NCBI RefSeq assembly: GCF_026642255.1
Contig: NZ_CP113264.1
Location: 2,666,001-2,730,000, forward strand
Source of the DNA: Streptomonospora nanhaiensis
Lineage (GTDB): Bacteria; Actinomycetota; Actinomycetes; Streptosporangiales; Streptosporangiaceae
Direction of reading: 5' to 3'
DNA: 64,000 nucleotides
Shown: positions 33,677-42,175 of the stretch, piece after piece
Numbering within the stretch: the stretch's first letter is position 1
Layout: each line of letters starts with the position of its first letter
Program-made: the position numbers and the translations under genes
The notes under the pieces: model-generated
Database searches by the model: none
What the model saw: the letters and a program-made list of their open reading frames with translations, nothing else
Told to the model about the DNA's origin: nothing

Positions 33677-35695
33677 GTGCCCGAATCCGCGCCCCGCCGC
33701 CCGCTGCCGCTGCTCGGCCAGGTAGGGGGCGGTCGCTCCCGCGCGACATGCGCCCTGCGCTGTGGCGACGCCTGCTTCCACCCCGCCCCCAACACCAGCG
33801 CCAACCCCTACTTCGGCGACATCTTCCAGAAGGCCCTCTCGCGCCGCAGCGCCCTGCGCGCCGGAGCGGTCGGCGCGGGCGTCTCCGCCCTCGGCCTCTC
33901 CGCCCTGGGCACCGCGGCCGCCGACCGCGGGCCCGGACGCCCCCACCCCGCGCCCCGGCCGACCTTCACGAGCGTGCAGCCCAACACCGACGACAAGGTC
34001 ACCATCCCCCGGGGCTACGACCAGCACGTCATCATCCGCTGGGGAGACCCTGTCCTGCCCGGGGCCCCCGAGTTCGACGTCGACGCCCAGACGGCCGAGG
34101 CCCAGGAGCAGCAGTTCGGCTACAACTGCGACTACGTGGGCTTCCACCAGCTCGACGACGACAACGGCCTGCTGTGGGTCAACCACGAGTACACCAACGA
34201 GGAACTGATGTTCCCCGGGTACACGGACGGCGCGACCGCGGACGAGGAGCACGTCAGGATCGCCATGGCCGCCCACGGCGGGTCCATCGTGGAGCTGAAG
34301 CGCCACGCCGGCACCGGCGAGTGGCGCCTGGCCGACGGGGAGCGCGCCTTCAACCGGCGGCTCACCGCCTCCACCCCGATGCGCCTGACCGGCCCCGCCG
34401 CGGGGCACGAGCTGCTCAGAACCCAGGACGACCCGGACGGCACCCTGGTCAAGGGCATGCTCAACAACTGCGCGGGCGGGATGACCCCCTGGGGCACCTT
34501 CCTCAGCGCGGAGGAGAACTTCAACCAGTACTTCAGCAACGCCCCCGCCGACGCACCCAACGCCCGGTACGGCATGGGGACCGGCCTCGCCGGCCGCCGC
34601 TGGGACCGGTTCGAGGAGCGCTTCGACCTGGCCAAGCACCCCAACGAGGCCAACCGGTTCGGCTACATCGTCGAGATCGACCCGCTGGACCCGGGGTCGG
34701 AGCCGCTCAAGCGCACCATGCTCGGCCGCTTCAAGCACGAGGGCGCCACGATCCGGATCACCGACGACGGCCGCGTGGCCGCGTACATGGGCGACGACGA
34801 GCGCTTCGACTACATGTACAAGTTCGTGAGCGCGAAGAAGTACGTCGAGGGCTCGCGCCGCCACAACCTCACCCTGCTGGACACCGGGACCCTCTACGTG
34901 GCCCGCCTGACCGGCAACAGCCCGGCCGAGGAGTTCGACGGCTCCGGGGCGCTCCCCGAGGACGGCGAGTTCGACGGCAGCGGCGAGTGGATCGCCCTGT
35001 GCACCGACACCGAGAGCTTCGTGCCCGGGTTCAGCGTCGCCGAGGTCCTGGTGCGCACGCGGCTCGCCGCCGACACCGTGGGCGCCACCAAGATGGACCG
35101 GCCCGAGGACTTCGAGCCGAGCCCCGTCACCGGCAAGGTCTACTGCGCGCTGACCAACAACTCCGCCCGCGAGCCCGGCCAGGCCGACGAGCCCAACCCG
35201 CGCGGCCCCAACAAGCACGGCCACATCCTGGAGATCGTGGAGGCGGGCTCGGACGCCGGGGCCACGGAGTTCGCCTGGAACGTGCCCATCGTCTGCGGCA
35301 ACCCCGAGGACGAGGACACCTACTACGCGGGCTTCGACAAGTCCAAGGTCATGCCGATCTCGGCGCCGGACAACCTGACCTTCGACAAGGACGGCAACCT
35401 CTGGATCTCCACGGACGGCCAGCCCGGCGCGCTGGGCATCAACGACGCCCTGCACGTGGTCCCCGTCGAGGGCCGCTTCCGGGGTGAGCTGAGGACCTTC
35501 GCCACCGTCCCGGTCGGCGCGGAGGCCTGCGGCCCGCTCATCTCGAAGGACAACAAGACGGTGTTCCTCGCCCCGCAGCACCCCGGCGACGGGGGCACCC
35601 TGGCGGAGCCCACCAGCACGTGGCCCGACGGCGACTTCCCGCGCCCGTCCGTGGTGTGCATCTGGCACACCGCCGGGCGCGACGTCGGCAGGTAG
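33677..35695 (+). CDS. phoX: PhoX-family (DUF839) secreted alkaline phosphatase
   Basis: 672 residues; releases phosphate from phosphoesters outside the cell. PhoX-type organisation: an N-terminal segment with CALRCGDACFH and PNTSANPYFGDIF, then a Tat signal SRRSALRAGAVGAGVSALG (about residue 55), and a beta-propeller body. Recognisable stretches are GYNCDYVGFHQL, LLWVNHEYTNEELMFPG, LNNCAGGMTPWGTFLSAEE (metal-ligand Glu region, about 260-280), MDRPEDFEPSP and NLTFDKDGNLWISTDGQ. PhoX enzymes use Ca and Fe cofactors and are Tat-exported folded. GTG 33677 follows AAGGAGAAG. A PHO box upstream agrees with the role. Confidence 0.93.
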   Translation: MPESAPRRPLPLLGQVGGGRSRATCALRCGDACFHPAPNTSANPYFGDIFQKALSRRSALRAGAVGAGVSALGLSALGTAAADRGPGRPHPAPRPTFTSVQPNTDDKVTIPRGYDQHVIIRWGDPVLPGAPEFDVDAQTAEAQEQQFGYNCDYVGFHQLDDDNGLLWVNHEYTNEELMFPGYTDGATADEEHVRIAMAAHGGSIVELKRHAGTGEWRLADGERAFNRRLTASTPMRLTGPAAGHELLRTQDDPDGTLVKGMLNNCAGGMTPWGTFLSAEENFNQYFSNAPADAPNARYGMGTGLAGRRWDRFEERFDLAKHPNEANRFGYIVEIDPLDPGSEPLKRTMLGRFKHEGATIRITDDGRVAAYMGDDERFDYMYKFVSAKKYVEGSRRHNLTLLDTGTLYVARLTGNSPAEEFDGSGALPEDGEFDGSGEWIALCTDTESFVPGFSVAEVLVRTRLAADTVGATKMDRPEDFEPSPVTGKVYCALTNNSAREPGQADEPNPRGPNKHGHILEIVEAGSDAGATEFAWNVPIVCGNPEDEDTYYAGFDKSKVMPISAPDNLTFDKDGNLWISTDGQPGALGINDALHVVPVEGRFRGELRTFATVPVGAEACGPLISKDNKTVFLAPQHPGDGGTLAEPTSTWPDGDFPRPSVVCIWHTAGRDVGR

Positions 35696-35811
35696 ACCCC
35701 CTCCCCGAGGGAGGGCGCGGGAGGCCGGCCCCGGCTCCGTCGTGGGGGTTGCCGGGCCGGTCGCTCCCGCGCACGGCCGCCCGCGCCGGCGGCCGCGCAC
35801 CGGATGCGCCC

Positions 35812-35848
35812 ACGGCCCCCGCCCCGCACGTCGCGGGGCGGGGGCCGT
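35812..35848 (+). terminator. terminator after phoX
   Basis: 16-bp perfect arms 35812-35827 and 35833-35848 with ACGTC loop, between two convergent genes; may act in both directions. Confidence 0.75.
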
Positions 35849-35856
35849 ACGCACGG

Positions 35857-35890
35857 GGGGCCGGCGGGCGCCGCGGCGCCCGCCGGCCCC
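35857..35890 (-). terminator. terminator after aztD1
   Basis: 16-bp perfect arms 35857-35872 and 35875-35890 separated by GC, starting 4 bases past the aztD1 stop on the minus strand. It sits back to back with the phoX hairpin. Confidence 0.7.
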
Positions 35891-35894
35891 GGTG

Positions 35895-37082
35895 TCAGGA
35901 GCTCACGCCGCTGAGCTCGTTGGGGGTCTCCTCCAGCGTGGTCGAGGCGGTGACCTCACCGGTCCCGAGGTCCACCGCGTGGATCTGGCGCGTGGCCGTG
36001 TCGGTGACGTAGGCGGTCTCCCCCCGGACGAACAGGGCCGGGCGGGGCTGCTGCCACTCCAGCGGCTCCTCCCAGGGGTCCATCAGCTCGACGGAGTCGG
36101 TGATCTCGCCCTCCTCCTGGTCGATGACGTGCAGCGACCCGTCGGTGCCCAGGACCAGCGCCTCGCCCTGCGGGCCGCGGCCCAGGGAGCGGAAGGTGTA
36201 GCTGGAGGGCAGGTCCACCAGGGACAGCGAGGCGTCGGAGGTGTCGACCAGGGCGACGCGCTCGGGGCGCTCCAGCTCGGCGTCCGGGTCGGTCTTGTAG
36301 TCGCCCAGGACGATGGGCGAGTCCTCCGAGCCGGCCTGGTTGCCGATGCGCCCGTAGTCGTGCTCGGCCTCGACCTTGGTGAACTCGCCGTCCTGGTACA
36401 TCAGGGCGCCGTCCTCGCAGCCGATGACCACGGTCTCGCCCCCGGCGGTGGTCTCCCCGTGGACGCCGGGGCAGTCCTCGCTGCGGGCGATCTCCTCCCG
36501 GTCGGCGTCCAGGACGACGGCGCCCACGCGCTCCTCCTCGTCGCCGAGGGTCACGAGGAGTTCGCCGTCCTCCAGTTCCACGGCCACCCCGTGGTGGGCC
36601 TCCTCGGTGGTGTACACGTCCAGGTCCTCGGGCGTGCCGTCGCCCAGGGCGTCGGTGTCGAAGGACGTCACCTCGCCGCTGCCGTCGGCGAACAGCACCG
36701 TGCGCCCGCCGTGGCGGACCACGTGTCCGGGGGTGTCGGCGGGGAACACGGTGTCGGTCAGCTCGCCCGCGGCGGCGTCCAGGACCTGGAACCCGTCGGA
36801 GGTCGACACGAACAGGTGGCGGTCGTCGCCGGCGGGGTTGAGCCGGTTGAAGCCCTCCAGCTCGATGTTCCCGGCGACCTCCAGGGTGGTGCCGTCCAGG
36901 ACGAGGACGCCGCCGTCGTAGGTGACCGCGATCGGCTCGGCGACGGAAGCGGCGGCGGTGTCGGCGGCCGGGGCCTCCTCCTCGGGGGCGCTGTCGGCCC
37001 CGGTGGAGCAGGCGGTCAGCAGCAGTCCCGCCGACAGGACGGCGGGCAGGGCCGCCCTGGTCGCGGTGTGCGGTGTTCTCAT
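35895..37082 (-). CDS. aztD: AztD-like zinc metallochaperone lipoprotein (copy 1)
   Basis: 395 residues from ATG 37082; lipobox LLLTAC (about residues 21-26). The mature protein is a repeated beta-propeller (blades such as GGVLVLDGTTLEVAGNIELE, GDDRHLFVSTSDGFQVLDAA, VIGCEDGALMYQDGE, LFVRGETAYVTDTATRQIHA). AztD proteins bind zinc outside the membrane and hand it to the binding protein AztC. Candidate ligands include HHGVAVE (about 190) and GRVFHDYGRIGN-like HDYGRIGN (about 244). It lies 169 bases after aztC, with a GC hairpin between, so it may be less expressed than the upstream genes. Confidence 0.8.
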   Translation of the reverse strand: MRTPHTATRAALPAVLSAGLLLTACSTGADSAPEEEAPAADTAAASVAEPIAVTYDGGVLVLDGTTLEVAGNIELEGFNRLNPAGDDRHLFVSTSDGFQVLDAAAGELTDTVFPADTPGHVVRHGGRTVLFADGSGEVTSFDTDALGDGTPEDLDVYTTEEAHHGVAVELEDGELLVTLGDEEERVGAVVLDADREEIARSEDCPGVHGETTAGGETVVIGCEDGALMYQDGEFTKVEAEHDYGRIGNQAGSEDSPIVLGDYKTDPDAELERPERVALVDTSDASLSLVDLPSSYTFRSLGRGPQGEALVLGTDGSLHVIDQEEGEITDSVELMDPWEEPLEWQQPRPALFVRGETAYVTDTATRQIHAVDLGTGEVTASTTLEETPNELSGVSS

Positions 37083-37191
37083 GGTGTCTCGGTCCTCGTG
37101 TCAGGGGTCGTGTTCTCGTGCGCGGCACGCGCCGGGCGGCGGCGCCGGTGTCCGGGGGGTCCGGCCGGCCCCTTGGGGCGGCCGGGCGCGG

Positions 37192-37213
37192 CCGCCCTCC
37201 CCGGGGAGGGCGG
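37192..37213 (-). terminator. GC palindrome between aztC and aztD1
   Basis: CCGCCCTCCCC (37192-37202) followed directly by its reverse complement (37203-37213), 40 bases past the aztC stop. It may attenuate transcription into aztD1. Confidence 0.45.
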
Positions 37214-37251
37214 AGGGGGTCGCGCCCGGCCGCGCGGGGGCGGGGCGGGGT

Positions 37252-38193
37252 CTAGGGTGCGGCCAGGCCCGCGGTGATCGCGGTGGTGTTGGCGCGCATC
37301 ATGTCCAGGTAGGTGGCCGCGTCCCCGTCCTCGGCCGTCAGCGACTCGGAGAAGAGGGGGATGACGTCGATCTCCACCCCGGCCTCCTCCGCCATCACGG
37401 TGGCCAGGCGGTCGGGCTGGGAGGAGTCGGCGAAGACCGCGCGGACCCCGGCCTCCTCCACGGTCTCCGCGAGCGAGCTCAGGTCCGAGGCGCTGGGCGA
37501 GGCCAGTGTCGTGCCGCTGGGGATCACCGCGCCCACGACCTCGAACCCGTAGCGGTCGGCGAGGTAGCCGAAGACGTGGTGGTTGGTGACGAGCTTGCGG
37601 TCCCCGGGCGGGATGGCGTCGAACTCCCCGCCCATCCAGCCGTGGAGGGCGGTCAGTTCGGCCTCGTAGGCGGCGGCGTTGGCCCGCACGGCGTCGGCGT
37701 CGACGCCGTCCACCTCCGCGACCACGTTCTCGGTGATGAGGCCGACGGCGGTGGCCACCCGCTGCGGGTCGGTCCAGAAGTGCGGGTCGGGCTCGCCCTC
37801 GCTCTCGTCGGAGGTGTAGGCGAGGGGGTCGACGTGCTCGCCGACCGCGAGGGTGGGCACGCCCGCCTCCTCGGCGGACTCCACGTTGCGCAGTACCCCC
37901 TCCTCCAGGCCGAGGCCGTTGTGGACGAGCAGGGAGGCCTCCTCGATGGTCGCGGCCTCCTGGGCGGAGACGCCGAAGGAGTGGGGGTCGGCGTCCGGTT
38001 TCATCAGCACGGTCACCTCCGCCTCGTCGCCGACCACCGCGCGGGTGATGTCGCCGAGGATGTTGGTGGTGACGACCACGCCGCCGCCGGTCTCCCCGCC
38101 CGGGGTGCAGGCGGTGAGGCCGAGCGGTACGGCCAGGGCGAGCGCCAGGGCGGCGCCGGTGCGGCGCGGGTTCGCGGTTCGGGGGTCGGTCAT
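37252..38193 (-). CDS. aztC: zinc ABC transporter binding lipoprotein (AztC/ZnuA-like)
   Basis: 313 residues, cluster A-I metal-binding protein. Lipobox GLTAC (about residues 25-29). Signatures: VVVTTNILGDITRAVVGDEA (about 39), LMKPDADPHSFGVSAQEAAT (first His ligand, about 73), LLVHNGLGLE, PDPHFWTDPQRVA (second His, about 138), TNHHVFGYLADRYGF (third His, about 203), and AVFADSSQPDRLATVMAEEA (Asp ligand, about 254). The usual His-rich flexible loop before DPHFW is replaced by an acidic DESEGEPD segment. It delivers zinc to AztB/AztA. Starts 4 bases after the aztD2 stop, so cotranscribed. Confidence 0.88.
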   Translation of the reverse strand: MTDPRTANPRRTGAALALALAVPLGLTACTPGGETGGGVVVTTNILGDITRAVVGDEAEVTVLMKPDADPHSFGVSAQEAATIEEASLLVHNGLGLEEGVLRNVESAEEAGVPTLAVGEHVDPLAYTSDESEGEPDPHFWTDPQRVATAVGLITENVVAEVDGVDADAVRANAAAYEAELTALHGWMGGEFDAIPPGDRKLVTNHHVFGYLADRYGFEVVGAVIPSGTTLASPSASDLSSLAETVEEAGVRAVFADSSQPDRLATVMAEEAGVEIDVIPLFSESLTAEDGDAATYLDMMRANTTAITAGLAAP

Positions 38194-38197
38194 CGGT

Positions 38198-39406
38198 TCA
38201 CCGTCCGGTCTCGACCATGTACTGCGGCGCGACCCCGGTCTCGAAGGTGCGCGCCACGCGCAGGTCGTCGTTGTAGTCGATCTCGTGGACCAGGCCGCCC
38301 CGCACGTCGTTGACGTAGGCCCGGGAGGTGTCCACCCGGATGGAGGGCGGGTGCTCGGTGTCGACCTCGTCCAGGAGCTCGGTCCGGGCCCGCTCCTCTC
38401 CCGTTCCGGGGTCGAAGGAGCGCAGGACCCCGTCCTCGGTGAGCGCCAGGACGGAGGCGCCCTCGCCGACGGCCGCGACGGAGACCACGCCGGGCAGCTC
38501 CCAGTGGTCCCACCGCTGTTCGGCGAGGTCGAGGGCGAGGACCGTGTCCGGGGCGGGCACCGCGGCCAGGGCTCCGGCGCCCGGCCGGTGGTGGAACTCC
38601 TCGGCCCGTGCGCCGTCGGGCAGGCCGTCGGGGTACGGGAGCGTCTCGCCGGCGAACTCCCCGTCGTCCTCGGTGACCAGGAGGGCGCCCTCCTCGCACC
38701 CGATGACCAGGCCGCGCCGGGTCGTGGCCTGGCCCCGGGGGTCGGTGCACTCCTCGTCCAGGGTCAGGACCGGTTCGCCGGACCGGTCGTCGACGTGGAC
38801 CCCGTCCGCACCCGCGGTGACGACCGCCCCGCCGTGGGGGGCGACGACGGCCGGGGCGTCCCCGGTGGTGGCGATGTCGACCGGTTCGACCGCCCCGTCC
38901 TCCAGGGAGGGGCGGTCCAGCAGGGACACCCCGCCGCCGCCGTCGGTCAGCGCGGTGAGGGCGGTGTCGGTCGCCGCGTTGGCGGCGGCGATCCCCTCGG
39001 CGGTTCCGGCCGGGCGGATGTCGGCCCGGTAGTAGTGCATGTGGTCCCCGTGGTCCACGGTCCAGGTGCCGCTGTCGATCACGGTTGTCATCCGCTCATC
39101 GGATGAAAAGAGGTACGCGAACCTTCCGTCGCCGGCGATCCCGTCGACCGGCCCGACCGGGTCCAGGAGCGTGGTCTCCCCGGTGATGAGGTCGAGGACC
39201 TGGACGGCCCCCTCGGCGTCGGCGACGACCAGGCGGGACTGGGGCTCGGCGGCCTCCTCGGCCCCCTCGACGTAACCGTGGGGCGTGGCCTCCCCGTCCT
39301 CGGGCTCCTGCGGGTCCGGGGCGGAGGCGCATCCGGTGAGCAGTGCCGCGGCGAGCATCCAGGCGGACACCCCGGGGGCCGCGGTCCTGCGGTGGGGGCG
39401 GTTCAT
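38198..39406 (-). CDS. AztD-like lipoprotein, divergent second copy
   Basis: 402 residues from ATG 39406; lipobox LLTGC (about residues 21-25). Same beta-propeller pattern as the 35895 gene: RLVVADAEGAVQVLDLITGE, FAYLFSSDERMTTVIDSGTW, GLVIGCEEGALLVTEDDGE, SRAYVNDVRGGLVHEIDYND. A His cluster VDHGDHMHYYRADI (about 116-128) is a good zinc site and is absent from copy 1. ATGA overlap with aztB upstream and a 4-base gap to aztC downstream place it inside the operon. Two AztD-like genes at one locus is unusual; this copy may work with AztC directly. Confidence 0.78.
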   Translation of the reverse strand: MNRPHRRTAAPGVSAWMLAAALLTGCASAPDPQEPEDGEATPHGYVEGAEEAAEPQSRLVVADAEGAVQVLDLITGETTLLDPVGPVDGIAGDGRFAYLFSSDERMTTVIDSGTWTVDHGDHMHYYRADIRPAGTAEGIAAANAATDTALTALTDGGGGVSLLDRPSLEDGAVEPVDIATTGDAPAVVAPHGGAVVTAGADGVHVDDRSGEPVLTLDEECTDPRGQATTRRGLVIGCEEGALLVTEDDGEFAGETLPYPDGLPDGARAEEFHHRPGAGALAAVPAPDTVLALDLAEQRWDHWELPGVVSVAAVGEGASVLALTEDGVLRSFDPGTGEERARTELLDEVDTEHPPSIRVDTSRAYVNDVRGGLVHEIDYNDDLRVARTFETGVAPQYMVETGR

Positions 39407-40296
39407 GACACGTTCGACCTTTCGTGGGCGTGGATCGGTGCGGGGGGCGCGTCGGCGGCCCGGGTCCGGCGCAGCGCCCCGAGCAGGGGGCGGACGCGGG
39501 AGGAGGCGACCGAGACGAAGAAGAGGGCGACGGCGGTGGCCGAGATGCTGGCCCCGGCGGCCGTCCCCCAGTGCCAGGAGACGAGCAGGCCCACGAAGGT
39601 CGAGGCGGAGCCCAGCAGGGCGGCGCCGACCATGATCGCCGGGATGCTCCGGGCCCAGATCGCGGCGGCGGCCGGAGGGGCGATGAGCAGGCCGAAGACC
39701 AGCAGGGTGCCGACCACGTGGAACGAGGCCACCACCGCCAGGGTGACGAGGCCGAGCATGGCGGCGTGGGCGGCCCGGGGCGCCAGCCCCAGCGTCGTCG
39801 CCTTGCGCGGGTCGAAGGCCAGGGCCACGAAGGAGCGGTGGCCCCCGACGGCGATCACCAGGGCCGCCAGCAGCGCCAGCGCGAGGAGGAGCAGGTCCCG
39901 CTCCCGTACGGCGAGCACGTCGCCGAAGAGGAAGCCGGTCAGGTCCACGGCGAAGGAGCCGGAGTGGGAGACGATGATGACGCCCGCGGAGAGCATGCCC
40001 ACGAAGAGCAGGCCGATGCTCGTGTCCTGGGAGAGCCGGGGCGACCGGTTCAGGGCGGTGACCCCCAGCGCCATGGCGACGGCGGCCAGGGCCGCGCCGA
40101 CGAAGAGGCTCCCGCCCAGGAGCGAGGCCACCGCGACGCCGGGCAGCATCCCGTGCGACATCGCGTCGCCGAGGAAGGCCATGCCGCGGAGCACGACCCA
40201 GGTTCCCGCCAGGGCGCAGATGAGCGAGACGAGGACGCCTCCCCACAGGGCGCGTTGGACGAACACGACCTCGAACGGGTCGAACAGGGCTTCCAT
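39403..40296 (-). CDS. aztB: zinc ABC transporter permease (AztB/ZnuB-like)
   Basis: 297 residues, ABC-3 family, about eight to nine helices. Signatures: FVQRALWGGVLVSLICALAG (about residue 11), WVVLRGMAFLGDAMSHGMLP (about 33), DTSIGLLFVGMLSAGVIIVS (about 91), DLTGFLFGDVLAV, FVALAFDPRKATTLGL (about 150) and LVFGLLIAPPAAAAIWA (about 204). First gene of the minus-strand arm of the zinc locus; its start lies 17 bases from the Zur-type palindrome. The stop codon overlaps the second AztD gene (ATGA). Confidence 0.92.
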   Translation of the reverse strand: MEALFDPFEVVFVQRALWGGVLVSLICALAGTWVVLRGMAFLGDAMSHGMLPGVAVASLLGGSLFVGAALAAVAMALGVTALNRSPRLSQDTSIGLLFVGMLSAGVIIVSHSGSFAVDLTGFLFGDVLAVRERDLLLLALALLAALVIAVGGHRSFVALAFDPRKATTLGLAPRAAHAAMLGLVTLAVVASFHVVGTLLVFGLLIAPPAAAAIWARSIPAIMVGAALLGSASTFVGLLVSWHWGTAAGASISATAVALFFVSVASSRVRPLLGALRRTRAADAPPAPIHAHERSNVS

Positions 40297-40312
40297 GTCG
40301 GGCACTCTATAA

Positions 40313-40327
40313 TGAAAACCGTTTTCA
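40313..40327. promoter_or_regulatory. Zur-type operator between aztB and aztA
   Basis: TGAAAAC-C-GTTTTCA, a perfect 7-1-7 palindrome, matches the actinobacterial Zur consensus (TGAAAAnnnTTTTCA core). It lies 17 bases before aztB and 21 before aztA. TATAGA on the minus strand (40302-40307) is a likely aztB -10 box, so bound Zur would block both directions. Confidence 0.85.
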
Positions 40328-40347
40328 ATACCAAATCGGGAGTGGTC

Positions 40348-41046
40348 ATGACATCGGTCGATGCGGCGGCAACAGCCGCAGTGGCGCTGGAGGACGTGTA
40401 CGCGGGCTACGGTGGACGGGCGGTCCTGCACGGCGTCACCGCCACGGTCCACGCGGGCACTGTCACGGCCCTGGTCGGCGCCAACGGCTCGGGGAAGTCG
40501 ACCCTCCTGGCGGTGATGGCCTCGACCCTGGCCCCGACGGCGGGAAGGGTCCGCCGGGGCGCCGCCCGGCGTCCCGCCCTCGTCGTCCAGCGCAGCGCCG
40601 TCTCCGACGCGCTGCCCGTCACGGTGCGCGAGACCGTCGAGATGGGCCGTTGGGCCGAGCGCGGGCCCTGGCAGCGCCTGACCCGCGGGGACCGGGCCGT
40701 GGTCGAGGCCTGCATGGACCGGCTGGCCGTCGCAGACCTGGCCCGGCGCGTCCTGGGGGACCTGTCCGGAGGACAGCGCCAACGGGTCCTGCTGGCCCAG
40801 GGACTGGCGCAGGGGGCGGACCTGCTCCTGCTGGACGAGCCCGCCACCGGGCTGGACGCCGACTCCCGCGAGCGCATCACGGCGGTGCTGGCCGAGGAGA
40901 GGGCCCGGGGGGTCGCGGTGGTCCACGCCACGCACTCGGCCCGGGAGGCCGCGCACGCCGACCGCGTCCTGCGCATGGAGGACGGGCGCCTGGCGGAGCT
41001 GTCCACCATTGCCGACCAGGCCCTTTTCACCGCGGACGATCTCTGA
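40348..41046 (+). CDS. aztA: zinc ABC transporter ATPase (AztA/ZnuC-like)
   Basis: 232 residues from ATG 40348 (GGGAG upstream). Metal-type ABC ATPase: VALEDVYAGYGGRAVLHGVT, Walker A GANGSGKST (about residue 45), Q-loop VVQRSAV, signature LSGGQRQRVLLAQGL (about 140), Walker B LLLLDEPATGLDADS (about 160) and switch His in VVHATHSAREA. It powers AztB. Divergent from aztB through the shared Zur site; followed after 61 bases by the His-rich protein. Confidence 0.92.
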   Translation: MTSVDAAATAAVALEDVYAGYGGRAVLHGVTATVHAGTVTALVGANGSGKSTLLAVMASTLAPTAGRVRRGAARRPALVVQRSAVSDALPVTVRETVEMGRWAERGPWQRLTRGDRAVVEACMDRLAVADLARRVLGDLSGGQRQRVLLAQGLAQGADLLLLDEPATGLDADSRERITAVLAEERARGVAVVHATHSAREAAHADRVLRMEDGRLAELSTIADQALFTADDL

Positions 41047-41107
41047 TGGACTGGTCGGGCACGCGTCCCGGCCACACCGGGACGACGGACCGTCCAGAGG
41101 GGGAGAG

Positions 41108-41416
41108 ATGACGGCGACGCATCCCGTGCACGAGGACCACGGGCACCGGCACGGCGAGGGGTGCGGCCATGTCGCGGTGCCCCACCAGGGCCATGTGGAC
41201 TACGTGCACGACGGGCACCTGCACCACGGGCACGACGGCCACTGGGACGAGTGCGCGAACGAGGAGCACACCGTGCACGAGGACCACGGGCACCGGCACG
41301 GCGAGGGGTGCGGCCACGTGGCGGTGCCCCACGGGGACCATGTGGACTACGTGCACGACGGGCACCTGCACCGCGAGCACGACGGCCACTGGGACGAGCA
41401 CGCCCCGGTCTCCTGA
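41108..41416 (+). CDS. His-rich zinc-binding protein of two tandem repeats
   Basis: 102 residues, about a quarter histidine, from ATG 41108 with GGGGAGAG upstream. It consists of two 42-residue repeats beginning HEDHGHRHGEGCGHVAVPH and ending HDGHWDE, plus a short linker. No signal peptide, so it is cytoplasmic, a plausible zinc buffer or donor to/from AztA-driven import. Single-repeat relatives occur near zinc genes in actinobacteria; in this copy the unit is doubled. It follows aztA and should be Zur-controlled with it. Confidence 0.8.
   Translation: MTATHPVHEDHGHRHGEGCGHVAVPHQGHVDYVHDGHLHHGHDGHWDECANEEHTVHEDHGHRHGEGCGHVAVPHGDHVDYVHDGHLHREHDGHWDEHAPVS
41126..41398 (+). repeat. 126-bp tandem duplication inside the His-rich gene
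   Basis: Units 41126-41251 and 41273-41398 (offset 147) are nearly identical at DNA level; the first 46 bases are the same. High identity with in-frame spacing implies a recent internal duplication. Confidence 0.9.
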
Positions 41417-41608
41417 CCCGGCGTGCGGGCCCGCTCCGGGTCCGCGTCCGCCCGGACGCGAACGCGGCCGGTGTGACGCGAAGGGTCCGGCCCGACCGTC
41501 CCGTGCCCGCGGCGGGGGCGGCGGACGCCACCTCCTCCGTGCGGGGACGGCCGGTTCCGCTCCCGCCGCCGGCGGGAGGCCCCGGCCCGGTCCGCGTGCC
41601 CGGCCGCC

Positions 41609-42109
41609 TCAGTCGAGGCGCGCCGCGGCTCCGGCCCCGGAGGCCGCCGGGAGCGGGGCCCCGAGCGCCTTCTCGAAGCACAGGGAGGACGGCGACCCCG
41701 CGTACGCCCCGAAGCACGGGATGGGCGTGTAGCCCGACCGGGTGTAGAAGCGCACGGCGTCCGGCTGGCGGTCGCCGGTCTCCAGCCGCAGGTGCGTCCA
41801 CCCGCGCCCGCGCGCCCAGTCCTCCAGCGCGGCGAGGACCAGGGGCGCCGCGCCGGTGCCGCGCGCCGCGGGGAGGACGTACATCCGCTTGACCTCGCCC
41901 ACCCCGCCGCCGAGGTCGCGGAGCCCGCCGCACCCCACGGCGGCGCCCGAGCCGTCGCGGGCCACGGTGAAGACCGCGATGTCCTCGGCGGAGGGGGCCG
42001 TCCCGGGCTCGGAGTCGGGGGTGCCGTAACGCTCGGCGATCTCCGCCCGCTGCCCCGCGCGCAGGGCGGTGGCGTCGGGATCGTCCCAGTTCACGATGTC
42101 GATACGCAT
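41609..42109 (-). CDS. GNAT-family N-acetyltransferase
   Basis: 166 residues with a GNAT core: VGEVKRMYVLPAARGTGAAPLVLAAL (acetyl-CoA loop RGTGAA, about residue 84), DWARGRGWTHLRLETGDRQP and AVRFYTRSGYTPIPCFGAY near the C-terminus. Substrate unknown. Single gene, ATG 42109, convergent with nothing and adjacent to menF on the same strand (66 bases). Confidence 0.85.
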   Translation of the reverse strand: MRIDIVNWDDPDATALRAGQRAEIAERYGTPDSEPGTAPSAEDIAVFTVARDGSGAAVGCGGLRDLGGGVGEVKRMYVLPAARGTGAAPLVLAALEDWARGRGWTHLRLETGDRQPDAVRFYTRSGYTPIPCFGAYAGSPSSLCFEKALGAPLPAASGAGAAARLD

Positions 42110-42175
42110 GGGCGGTAAAGTACCGCCCGCGTGTTTCCGGGATGTGACACGGCCCGCGCGGCGGGCCGGGGCCGT

